Part shown: piece after piece, positions 10,101-20,191 of the stretch
How positions within the stretch are numbered: position 1 is the stretch's first letter
How the letters are laid out: each line of letters opens with the position of its first letter
Assembly: GCF_050948175.1 (NCBI RefSeq)
Contig: NC_135200.1
Coordinates: forward strand, 12,453,001-12,517,000
DNA from: Xylocopa sonorina
Taxonomy: Eukaryota > Arthropoda > Insecta > Hymenoptera > Apidae
DNA: 64,000 nucleotides
Reading direction: 5' to 3'
Translations under genes and position numbers: made by a program
The notes under the pieces: model-generated
What the model was told of the DNA's origin: nothing
The model's input: the letters and a program-made list of their open reading frames with translations, nothing else
Database searches by the model: none

Positions 10101-10981
10101 CAGATACCTTCTCTGCGGAAGGCCAGTCGTGTTGAGAATTACTCGAGAAGCAGAGTAATTCGTGATATACTTGGGATTCATCTACATCCATACCCTTAGA
10201 TTTCATGGTAAATGTCCCCACTCCTGTTGTGGGACTAGACCCATTGATAGAAGTTATTATAAAGTTACATTGTTTATCGAGAAATATATCTTTTTTACGC
10301 AGTAATTTTTATAATAATTTTATAAACCTCTCTTATCTTTAAGGGGAAAACATACTATCTGTATATTACAATTAATTCTTTTGCTGCGAATACATTTAAA
10401 AATAAAACTTCAAGGGTACTTTTATACTTACCCTGCACCAGCACTTTGTAAATCTTTATAAATATCTTTCTGCGACCTACTGTGACCTATAGAAAAACCG
10501 CTGTAACAGATATATTTTATCAGAGATTAAGATAATATTTATAATAATAGCGACGATAGTAGATTACTCACGGGATACCCTCACGTCTTAAACGCGGACA
10601 ATTTGATAGAGCTGATAAAGTACATAATACTCGATGAAAATCCGATAGATCGAACAGGACAGAAGGTTCGAAGAGGTCAGAATCCGCTAAGCCGAAAGTT
10701 GTAGAACACGCCGATAGAAATACTTTTATATTTCTTAAACATAAAAATTGTGCCATTTGCGGTTTTTGGTTTACATCTTTCATATCTATACACCCAGGTT
10801 TCACTGTATTTAAAAGATTACATAGCAATACACCGTCTCTTAATGTATATGCTAAGTCAAATGCTCTTGCTTCTGGCCAATTTGCCTTATGATCTGCCCT
10901 TAAAGCTCCGCATCTTGTTAACCATTTGGCACACTGGTACCAACCATTTCCATTATCCGCACCGCTTTCTATTCTGCTCAT
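7200..10981 (-). CDS. Vav: Vav, Rho/Rac guanine nucleotide exchange factor
   Basis: Vav couples tyrosine-kinase receptors to Rac/Rho activation and the actin cytoskeleton. Coding exons on minus are 10981-10572, 10479-10432, 10234-10108, 9775-9593, 9400-9038, 8790-8470, 8397-7993, 7912-7650 and 7557-7200, giving about 825 aa (human VAV1 has 845). Domains: calponin homology about 12-125; acidic region with three regulatory-type tyrosines, Tyr144 (DIYKDL), Tyr176 (QVYHEL) and Tyr240 (EIYQDL), aligning with human Y142/Y160/Y174; DH about 267-450 (ETERNY, VPMQRVLKYHLLL); PH about 470-585; C1 zinc finger with His593, Cys606/609/623/626, His631, Cys634/641; proline run; SH2 about 660-755 with FLVR-type Arg687 (MLRLR); one C-terminal SH3 (ALFDF...GWWKG...FFPKEYV). 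There is no SH3 between C1 and SH2. The exon 1/2 junction is ambiguous: donor GTGAGG at 10582 with acceptor at 10487 also keeps frame. The acceptor at 9776 (GTGAG) is weak. Confidence 0.95.
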
Positions 10982-12450
10982 TTTTGTTTGTTTCTTTCAA
11001 TAGAAAATACTAAAAGTTATAGGATACGAATTTTTGTTTCACGTACAACTCATTAGGCCATAAAAGTTCCATAGATTCACTTCTTTACAGGAAGAAACTG
11101 TAAAAGACCATATGGAAGCTTGATTAATGATAACAGTTACATTTTAATAGATAAAAGGAAAATAAAATGAAACCATATTTAAAAATACAATTTTAATCAA
11201 CTTATCAAAATGGTGCAATTTTTATTACTAAAGTATAAATAATATTTGTCTAGATACTCACCTCCATTCAGCGAAGAATTTGTAGACGGTTTCTTCGTTC
11301 TTCCGTGTCAAAGTGTTAAGAATATTCTGTAACAAGTTCTACAAAAGAACCCATTATTGTGTTCCGTGTCGATTCTTAAAGATATCTCAACGGAATTTAT
11401 AGTGTCGCTTAAAATTGTTTGTTAGCAGTGTCATTGCTAAAAGAGCATTCTGCCAATTTATAAATTTAATAGACGGTTATCACTTGGCACGATATCTCTT
11501 GTTTTTTCATTGTAATATTATGACGTTCGTCCCGCTGCAACACACGATCGCCATATTGCTATTTCACTGCAGTCGATCATATCATAAATCTCGATGAAAC
11601 TTTTGTTTCAAGTGTTTATCCGTAGATGGAGTTAAACGTTTATGTAACCGATTGTTTTATTAAAATTCCCGAAAACTGATATATTTAAATAAATTGTTAG
11701 ACTTCTACGAAAGGTAAATTATATGATTATTAATATGTAATACTCTTACGTTCATTTCCAACTATTAATCACTTATTTGGTACGTTTAGAACCGATTAAG
11801 AATACGGTGCAAATTTTACTATCGTAAATGTAAAATATACCAAATTTCAATGAATTTTTAAAAAGGATTGTAACAATTATAACCTGTTGTTATAAAACAA
11901 TAGCGTCTGTTGTTTAAATTATTAATGATATATAAACAATTCATTGCATTCATTGTATATTTACATGACACATATAATTTTGTCGAATACTAATACATGA
12001 CAGAGATAAATATAAAAGCTATACATTTTAACAAAATTATTAATTATTACAGATACGATAAACCTGGTGTTTAAAAGATAATACACTAGTTTTCAGTGAA
12101 CCAATGAGATAAATGAAATCTGATGACGTAAGATAATGTTTTGTATACATATATATGTATACATTGGATATATTCTATGCAGTACGTTCTGATTTAAGTG
12201 ACAGTAGTGCTACAGTCTAGAAAGGCGTCGGGTCGTGTTTACGTACTTTACACAAAGGTATATCACGACAAATTACGGTACGTATAAGAGTAGTTGTATA
12301 CAAAATTTCTTTGTTAACTTCTTCGTACGCTGCATGAATTATATCTTTTCGTATGGAAATTAAGGAAATGAAACACTGATAGCAGTTGATGTATGTATGA
12401 AACAAACAGAACTAGTCTTGTCTTTCTCGATTCTATTTCAGTAAACCGTC
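10982..12450. promoter_or_regulatory. Head-to-head spacer between Vav and DNase II
   Basis: An AT-rich interval between two divergent start codons, holding both promoters and 5' UTRs. A good acceptor (TTCTATTTCAG, ending at 12441) 9 bp before the DNase II ATG suggests a 5' UTR intron for that gene. Open frames here are short and carry no recognisable domain. Confidence 0.5.
11262..11360 (-). other. Likely 5' noncoding exon of Vav
   Basis: On the minus strand a strong donor, GGAG|GTGAGTATC, has its last exon base at 11262, about 280 bp upstream of the Vav ATG. A plausible acceptor (TAACTTTTAG) lies just before the ATG at about 11005. The upstream limit of this exon is not visible, so 11360 is nominal. 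Confidence 0.4.
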
Positions 12451-14264
12451 ATGCGAGTTTTATTTTACGTAATTACATTATTAATTGCGTGTAGTGTTAC
12501 ATATAGTAATCCTAGCAACGAATTACAATGTAGAGATGAAAATAATGTGCCGGTCGATTGGTAAGTATTTACATAATTGCTTTTTAAGTGACGATTTCAT
12601 TTTACTCTTAAATCAGTTCGAGCAAGCCTTAATCGGTTTTGTAGAGATTACAATTCTGTCTGTAATAAGTCCAAAAGCTACGAAAAATCATATTTGTTCG
12701 ATGAAAGTAATTGTTAGAGAATTGATTAATAACCGCAAATTGAAAATAACGCTACTTTAGGTACGTGCTTTATAAGTTGCCGAAAATTCAAACAAGCAGT
12801 AATCCCTTGATCAGAGAAGGTCTTGCTTACTTATACATAACGAATTCAACTATTGGAACCGGTTGGCGATTGTCCACTAGGTCAATCGGTTCGAACCTTG
12901 CCATCCCTGGAATTACATTAGCGCCTCTTTATAATCGCGTAAGCATTTAGTGAACGCTAATTATCTACTAATTACATTAAATTATCAATATAATTAGAGT
13001 TTTATAGTAATTAGAACTTTGATCCTCCTATATAAAACGATTGAAAAATATTAAATATCACATTTTATTATGTAGGGCAACGAAAATGAAAGTTTGTGGT
13101 CTTTGTACAACGATAGTCCGCCTAATGCGTCTTATGCTTGGAGTTATGGTCACACGAAGGGTGTAGTGATGGTAAATGGTGATCAGGGCTTCTGGTTAAT
13201 TCATAGCGTTCCAAATTTTCCCCCAGTTCCAAAAGCTGGTCTTCAAACTCGGCCATTAAAGAAAGATGGTTTTACTATCACAGATGCGTACAGTTATCCG
13301 CAAAGTGGAACATTTTACGGACAAAGTTTTCTGTGCGTTTCACTTGGTAGCGACCAGTTCGATGTTGTCGGAGAGCAATTAATGTATAACGAAATAGCAG
13401 TGTACGCAAAAAATATTCCCGCGGTACTTGGTAGACAGTATCCGCTATTAAGAAACGCGACGAATCAGATACACATTAAGGCTCCTCCTTATACTAATAA
13501 AGCTAAAATAAGATCCCTAGGAATGGTTGAATTTACTTCGTTCGCTAAGAGCGGAAAATGGGGTAAAGGTAATTAAATTATAATATTTCTACAAGGCCAG
13601 ACATTAATTTAGAGTATTACCATTTGTCCAACTATCGTTTAGTTGATAGTTAGCCTGGGTGATTAGCAAGGGTATTTTAATTATTAAAATTAATAATAAC
13701 AAGTCTGAGTCTAAATTAAAATCTCATTTTGTCACCTTGTAGCACGCACGTTTATGTTACGCAATGATAAATTTCAGAGTTATATGGCGATTTCGTTGCG
13801 CCACAATTGCAGTCAAATTTATACGTTCAGTCCTGGTTAAATGGTCGAGGAAAATTACCATCAATTTGCCATCGTAGAAAGTAATATTGTGTTCGGATTT
13901 TTCTGTACCTTCGTTTTCAGGCTTGTCGTTTTATGAATTCGTTAATTTTCCAGAATTCATAATGTTGAAACTCTTAAATTTGACGCAGCCAATGTTGATT
14001 ATAGCAGTAGCCATGATCATTCCAAATGGGCTATTACAGATAGTACAAATAAACGTTGGGTTTGCATTGGTGATATTAACAGAGCCGTAAATATATTTAT
14101 TATATATTTATTTTAATATATTTATAATTGTAAAGTATTAAAAATATTTTTATGTTCAGGATACACAGTATTCTCGAGGCGGTGGAGCCGTATGTTTTGA
14201 GGATAGGCGCTTGTGGAATGACTATCGAGACGTAATAAATGATGTACAGCCTTGCATTAAGTAG
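12451..14264 (+). CDS. Deoxyribonuclease II (acid lysosomal DNase)
   Basis: DNase II cuts double-stranded DNA at acid pH in lysosomes without metal, leaving 3'-phosphate ends, and clears DNA from engulfed cells. The exons are 12451-12560, 12761-12938, 13076-13568, 13778-13880, 13954-14086 and 14160-14264 (all GT-AG, phases 2, 0, 1, 2, 0), giving 373 aa, close to the family's roughly 360. An N-terminal signal peptide (MRVLFYVITLLIACSVTYS) is followed by the hallmark CRDENNVPVDWYVLYKLPK. The two catalytic HxK motifs of the phospholipase-D-like fold are present: GHTKG (His122) and DHSKW (His317), the latter within a typical SSSHDHSKWAI context, followed by WVCIGDINRADTQYSRGGG. Several NxS/T sites fit a glycosylated secreted/lysosomal enzyme. 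A polyadenylation hexamer AATAAA lies at 14333-14338. All key residues are present, so it should be active. Confidence 0.95.
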
Positions 14265-14332
14265 GTGCAAAAAGAATTTAGTAAGTTGAAATATGTCTAA
14301 TACGTAGTCTTCTGCAATAATATTAATAGTAA

Positions 14333-14338
14333 AATAAA
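14333..14338 (+). terminator. Polyadenylation signal of DNase II
   Basis: AATAAA lies 69 bp downstream of the DNase II stop codon. It is the first canonical hexamer after the stop. Confidence 0.55.
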
Positions 14339-14345
14339 AGTTAAG

Positions 14346-14703
14346 TTATGATACTGGCTTGTTTCCTAGTGACACGTACAATTGTACGCGTGCATGTGTA
14401 CGAATAAGAGAGAAAAGACATCTTGACGTAGCAATAGTTTTGGTGGGTTTTCTATTATCCATATAATCGATGCTTTCATCAATATGCGTCGTAAATTTCC
14501 GCAACACCAACACGAGTACACAAAGTAATAAACGTCGTATTAACTGCAGTTTACCTGCAAGTGTATAAAGAAGAGGTCTCGGTGGCTCTTTATTACTGTG
14601 GAATAAGGACGAACGACGAGGATCAGAAGCAGTTCTTAAATTGGATTTTATGAAAGGCAGTAGCGGCTCCTCTTGCACAGAGTCTCGTTTCGTCTTCCTT
14701 TTT
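14346..14703 (-). CDS. Open frame, possible terminal exon of an unrecognised gene
   Basis: About 118 codons are open on the minus strand with no early ATG. The first part is polar and basic with Ser/Thr-Pro-like sites (RKTKRDSVQEEPLLPF, TASDPRRSSLF). A short hydrophobic run (LLLCVLVLVL) and a stop at 14346 follow. A possible donor (CTTGCAG|GTAAAC) inside could end the exon earlier. With acceptor TTGAG at 14704 its phase fits the possible first exon ending at 17049. No family is recognised. Length alone is weak evidence here. Confidence 0.2.
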
Positions 14704-14708
14704 CTCAA

Positions 14709-17048
14709 CTGTGCTTATTGTCTACCTAAGGAAATTGCAGAGTAGCTCGACGTGCCGTTAATGAAAGAAAAAAGAAGGTAGCCGAGGTTTAGTAAGCGGA
14801 AGAAGAGAGGAACGATTTGCTCTTTAATGAAAATTTCAAGAAATCGACTGAACTTCGGTTCACTCTTTATCGCCAGTTTTAAGCTTCTCAATCTTTGTGA
14901 TAGACTTTGCTTCAGACACTTTTCTCACCGATGAAAAAAAGTTGTCTAGATACATTGTCCGCGCAAGTTGTTCCGATCATCAACCGTAATTACTTGCTCT
15001 TAATATTTGTTCATATAGCAATCGGGCAAGCCACATACCTACATAAAAGTCCGAAAAACAGAAGGAATGATACAAGTTGGTTTGAATGAAAAAGTCGATA
15101 GACAGAGGGGAGGGAGATGTGGATAGGGTTAAAATTCGCGGGTGTTCATCCAGACATGAATCAACTGGCGTGTGCTGTCAGGAGACAAAACAACTCTATA
15201 GAAACAGGAAGCTAGGGAGTTCGGTAAACATATGAAGACAGATATTTGGAAAAACAGACTGGTTGCTGGTGAAAGGGGATTAAGAACAGAGACGCAGGGG
15301 TTCTTGCAATACAAACAATTGGCAGCTGACAATATTTGATTAATTTGTTAAATTCCACGTAGCCATACTCGTTTTTACGATTAGTAAAACGTACGCGTAA
15401 CCGGTACACATGTTTTTTTAACATGAATCGTCTTGGTGTGACGAGTGGTGAAATATACGACTGATAATATATTTCGTATACGTATTACGTACCACTTTGA
15501 GCTGGCGTGCTCGATGGGGCGCAGATTTCGGTTGAAACACATATAGCGGTGTCGTAAAAGGCCATGAAATTTCGGCGGCTGGAAAGATGAGAAGACGACG
15601 CTGCGGTGTTCGCAGCGATATTTCAGCATTAAAGGCACCCTGTTCTGCATACTAAAATCCTGTGCACCGTCGAAATATACGCGCAACGTTATATGCATGA
15701 AACCATCGTGTGTCGTGCTTCGCGTGTGTACTTAAGCACACTGGAGGAGCGCGTGCGCGAGCTTCCGTCATCCTTTTTCCTCCGGGCACCAACATCCTGC
15801 CTGCCTTTACCACCTACCTTCGTATCTACAGTTTATGTACAGGTATGTATCGTACCGGGTAGCCCTGCGTGAACTTTAATATTGCCTTATACCTATTCAT
15901 ATCACGTGTGTGAGAGAGAAATCATAGCGGTTCCTTTTAGTTGGAAATGAGGTCCTGTTGCCTTTTATGGACGTAACGAGATATCAACCCTGAAACTTTC
16001 CTACCGCTCCTGCTCGTCGCATTTCGGTAAGTAAATAATCTAAGATAATTGCGGCTACTCAACATAATTCCAAAAATTAGGGTAGTTTTTTTAGTCATTG
16101 CGACGAAACGAGTATGGAAATGCATTTTCATAAGGTATTATGTTAAGCGTTTATTCGATAGATATGTTTATCACTTAAGTGTTTAAATCGCTGTGAAAGT
16201 TATAAATAAGATGTGGCAAACAAATAGAACAATGCGATACGAAATGTAGGTTAAGGTTGTAATCGCTGTTACATATACGCGTTTACACATTCGAGTCGGA
16301 AGCTATGCATATGTAACAGATATCTGTAGATAAAGTTTAATATTCATGGTGTAGATTTCAGAGCAGTTTTCTCTTATTGTAAATGGATCGTGTTCGACTA
16401 GAAAATCACCATTTTGGTCGATGTTACACGTGTACGACGCATAATGATTCATCTCACACGAGAACAATTACTTTTTCTGAGTGCGTCACTGCAAAGACTC
16501 AGAAATTACGAAGCGTTTGAGAATGTTTACGTATCCACCTATAAATAGTCGTTGTACTCTGAGTCATTGGTCTCTTGATCAGTTGTCTCGTGTAAGGTAT
16601 TATGCGTTGCGTTAAGAATGTTTGTACTACTTTGCGTTATTTAGATGGAGATTTGTCAAGGTGTTTGAAAATCGGTTTACTGTATGCCTAAGTTAAACAT
16701 TAGTTACCGTATTGTGTTTCACACAGGTTCTACAGGCAGTACCTTGATTTTATACTCCGGTCGAGAGGAAAAGAGAAGCACCCAATAGAGCTAATAAAGA
16801 GAAATATGCACGTAGGTAGAAGCGCAATGAATAAATGCGGGATGGTCGAAGATAGGGGGTTTATTGTTGTTGTCTGACTCTCTCTGCGTCGGTACTGTAC
16901 TAGGAACTGCATTAAGGCGGTAGGAACTATCAGAGATGTTCTCTGTAGTTGCAACATCGCCGGGAAACTAGCCCGAACAACTGTCTCGGCGTAACCGAAC
17001 TCAAATGCATCACCGTCGTAGTTTCAACCCGGAGCTTCCGGTACTTAC
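14709..17048. other. Transition from AT-rich gene block to CpG-rich desert
   Basis: No coding exon is supported. Base composition shifts over this stretch. A TATA-like box with a nearby initiator-like sequence lies at 16540-16584, and a small hairpin (8-bp stem, 16475-16482 with 16497-16504) lies just before it. Confidence 0.45.
16540..16584 (+). promoter_or_regulatory. Possible core promoter (TATA box plus initiator)
   Basis: TATAAATA at 16540-16547 is followed by TCATTG (A at 16565, 25 nt after the first T) and TCAGTT (A at 16581), both matching the insect initiator TCA(G/T)T(T/C). A possible donor (TGTAAG|GTATTA) follows at about 16597. No gene downstream is recognised. Confidence 0.25.
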
Positions 17049-17086
17049 CGAGAACTTATCAGACGGCGGAAGTGTCGTTGACTCAT
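17049..17086 (-). CDS. Possible short first coding exon of an unrecognised gene
   Basis: On the minus strand an ATG (17086) opens 12 codons (MSQRHFRRLISS) and meets a strong donor, TCTCG|GTAAGTACC, in phase 2. A (GA)n tract, seen as (CT)n on minus, lies about 130 bp upstream and would be in the 5' UTR or promoter. The phase fits the open frame at 14346-14703. The evidence is splice grammar only. Confidence 0.2.
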
Positions 17087-17217
17087 AACCGTTGAATTAC
17101 CAACTTGGGTAGAGTATTCTGAAGCTAAATACTCGATCGAATACATTTGAGTCTCGTTTTTTAAAATATTTCGATTCTCTGCCAAAGAGCGAAAGGATAC
17201 AGAGAAAGAAGGAAGAT

Positions 17218-17219
<2 letters not shown>

Positions 17220-17263
<44 letters not shown>

Positions 17264-17266
17264 GAG
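17220..17266. repeat. (GA)n tract, 47 bp
   Basis: Near-perfect GA dinucleotide repeat with one interruption. The Ser-Leu run seen in the reverse frame is a product of the repeat. Confidence 0.95.
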
Positions 17267-18057
17267 TACTAGTAACCGACTAGGAAATTCGGCAGTAATG
17301 AGTAGAAAATCGCAGACCCAATGTTCAGGACGTAACGTAGCGAGGTGGTCGGTCGGTCGGTCCTGGTACAGACGCAGCGGAGAATAATTCAAGTAGGTAG
17401 AAACTGGAAGGATAAGGGCGAGGGTTGCGTGGCGGTGGAAATTGCGGATGGCAGGGGTAAAGCTGCAGCACTCCGCTTAGACAAAGCCTAACGAAGCTTC
17501 TATTCAGCAACAGTAGGCACCACGAGGCCCAACTTCACTTCTATTATACTTACTCGTCGGCACGAAGTGAATTCCATCCATCAACGGAATTCCAGGCTAA
17601 GCAGCTCTCGGCAGCTTGGCATTTCCATCTCTGGCACGAGAAGCATTCCATTCTTTTTTTTTTTTTGCAGCTGCATCCTCTTTGTCTTTATCTCGCCGCT
17701 TAAAATACTTGGTGCTTTCTTTTTGTTGTCTTTTTCCTTTATTTACAGCGTCTTAACTCTCGAACGTGATATTTATTCACGAAACGATTGTTCCCATTCA
17801 GTTTTGCGAATACGAGGGGATACAAAATCAAGTGTCCAAGTGTCAAATAATCACGAAATTCGTTCTTGCCACACTTTCCAGTTATTTCTACTTATTTTTT
17901 CTCACCGTGGCCCCTTTTTTCTCGTACGACCGTAGACTTATCGACAGCCGAGGATATGTTGGCGCGAATCTGTGGCTGGGATAAGCGCGTCTTCGGCGTA
18001 ATAAAACTCCCGGAGGGAAGCCCGGAGGCACCGTTAGTCGGAACTTTTCTCTCGCGG

Positions 18058-18120
18058 AGGAGAAGAAGAAGACGAAGTAGAAGAGGAGGGCGAGGAAGGA
18101 GAAGAAGAAGAAGAAGAATC
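18058..18120. repeat. Purine-rich (AGA/AGG)n triplet tract
   Basis: Imperfect GA-rich triplets give Arg-rich translation on plus and Ser/Leu-rich on minus. It is not coding. Confidence 0.8.
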
Positions 18121-18244
18121 AATCCCGTAACGCCGACTGGAGCTAGCTGCAGTTCCGTTCTCTAGACTGTAACTAACTTTAGTTCTCATTATAAAAATGC
18201 CCTCTTCTTTTGCTTTTTTATGTTGCATAGCTTTCGGGTTAGAC

Positions 18245-18245
<1 letters not shown>

Positions 18246-18281
<36 letters not shown>

Positions 18282-18282
18282 G
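18246..18282. repeat. (CT)n tract, 37 bp
   Basis: CT dinucleotide repeat with one CTTT interruption near its end. Confidence 0.9.
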
Positions 18283-20126
18283 CCTCTCTAGCAGAACTTG
18301 TGCGTTAACAGGTTCGCGTTCGTTAATTAACTTCGTTAACGATATTAAAATAACATTCGATGAATAGGAAATAAGGTTTACTCTGCTCGCTTGAGTTAAA
18401 AGTTACCGAAGAGACTCAACGAACTGTACCGCGAAACAGATTGTAGGCGATATGGTTTATGTATGCGTTACACGGTTCTAGTAAATTGTGGAAAAGAAAA
18501 GGACTAGGAGGGCATTGAGATACAAGACAAGTAAGGAAGCTTAAGGATCGACTTCTCGCAGAACTTACACGTTCTTCTCTTTTAGTTTCATCGGGCTTGG
18601 TCTACCGTAGGATGTTGGATTGTGACCAGAATCGTAATATTTCGAAACGTTGCTTCGACATTTACCGCAAGGGTAGCCTTAATGTCTCCCCTTTGTTCTC
18701 TCCGGGAACAGATCGTTATTGAGTATCGTTATTTTATATAGACCACTGTTCTATCGGTTTCTTCTTGTTTCCTTCGGGTCGGATACACGACTCTCTGCGT
18801 TCCATTTCTTTCTTTTTTTTTTTTATCTGTAGCATTTGGAAATCTCTTGGAACGAATAACGGTGAAAATGGAAAATAAGTTAATCAACAAGTAGCGAACG
18901 TTCGTTAGCAATTGGTTGTTCGATTTGAAAAAGATCGGCACTTGAGGAAATCGTTGGCGACGCGATCTCGAGAAGAGGCAAATGGTAGGAGGGGAACGCG
19001 GAGGTGACAAATGCAAGGGAATGGCTGTCTCTGAGTGTCTGGCAAGCTCCAGCCGAGTAATCGAGCGCGTGATCAATGGGCTTAACTTCTCGGTGGAACG
19101 AGTCTAGGCGAAAGGCAGAGGGAAGTAGAAAATAAGAGGGAAACGAGCAAGGAATGTTTCCCACCGGCAATCGCCGTCTATCGTCAACAAGATTGTCTTC
19201 GGTATGGATTTATTATGATTGAAGTATTTGCGAATACATGCGCTGTATTTATCAGAGGCTGTCTAAGATTCACGTAAATGCGAGTTTAAAGAGTTTTTCA
19301 CGTTTCTCCAAGACTCCGATTACGTGGGTAGATAACGCGAAACAGAATTTAAAGATCTGGTCGACAAGAGTCTCGAGAGAAATGGACCAATTACGTGCTG
19401 CAAATAAATCTGCAAGGCTTTTCAAGCGAACGTATGACTAGCGCAGGCTAAAGAGTAAAGGAAGAGATGAAACCGTAGGATAAAGCTAGGTGTAAGAATG
19501 AAAGAGAGAAGCGGACTAAGTAGGAAAGGCGTTAGATAGTATAGTCTCCATTGTGTTCTCTGGCAAATTTCGTTGGACAATGGAAAGGGTTGATTTGGCG
19601 CTCATGAATGTATATTACATTAGCGCCCATGCTACTTTGGGATTTGAGGTAACAAGTTTCCGTGTCCTTCGTTACTATGCTTGCCTTTCACAGTTTGTTC
19701 TATCCTCTCGTGTTATTTCGTACTTCCACTTTTTTCCTCGGATGATTCCACCAAATGGTAACGAGGGTGGACCATCGAATTCGTCAGACGAATTCATTGT
19801 ATTTTGATCGCAGGAGCGAACCGATCGAATAACGCTCGGTTTCATCGTTGCGCATTCAGATTCTATCGATTTTCCAGACTTTTCGAGGGATCTGAACGCA
19901 TCGAGGATTCTAGTCTTAAATCAGTGTCTTCGATAAACCATCGAAGGGAAAGAGATTCTGGCGTCGGCAAACCGTGGAAGTAGAAACAGACGTTGAACGT
20001 TAGACAGGCCGGCTGGAGATCCGACCGGTATTTATAGAAGCAATCTAGAACAGGCAAACCAGAATCGCTCCGGTCTTATTCTCTCCCTTTCCCTTCTTCT
20101 CTTCCGACGAAGATAGAGGTACTTAC

Positions 20127-20191
20127 TTGAAGAGCATTTGTGTGCCGTTTGCAGGGGTAGGTGGTGAGGCATCGAGGGATGCATTAGCGGT
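20127..20191 (-). CDS. Possible isolated 65-bp internal exon
   Basis: On the minus strand GCGCATTTTCAG|ACC and CTTCAA|GTAAGTACC bound a 65-bp frame that starts in phase 0, ends in phase 2 and reads TANASLDASPPTPANGTQML followed by Phe and a split Lys codon. Both splice sites are good, and one other frame is also open. The protein family is not recognised. It could be a small alternatively spliced exon of a very large minus-strand gene, or chance. Confidence 0.22.

Larger units (their letters stand above)
17267..20126. other. CpG-rich noncoding stretch
   Basis: No supported exon. It holds a short T-run at about 17656, a purine-rich (AGA/AGG)n stretch at 18058-18120, a (CT)n tract at 18246-18282, a T-run near 18810 and an odd palindrome at 19777-19795. 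The open frames are low-complexity translations of these or chance. Confidence 0.45.

Noticed and set aside
12880..12900. GGTTCGAACC, resembling a tRNA T-arm
   Set aside because: It lies in DNase II exon 2 and no cloverleaf surrounds it.
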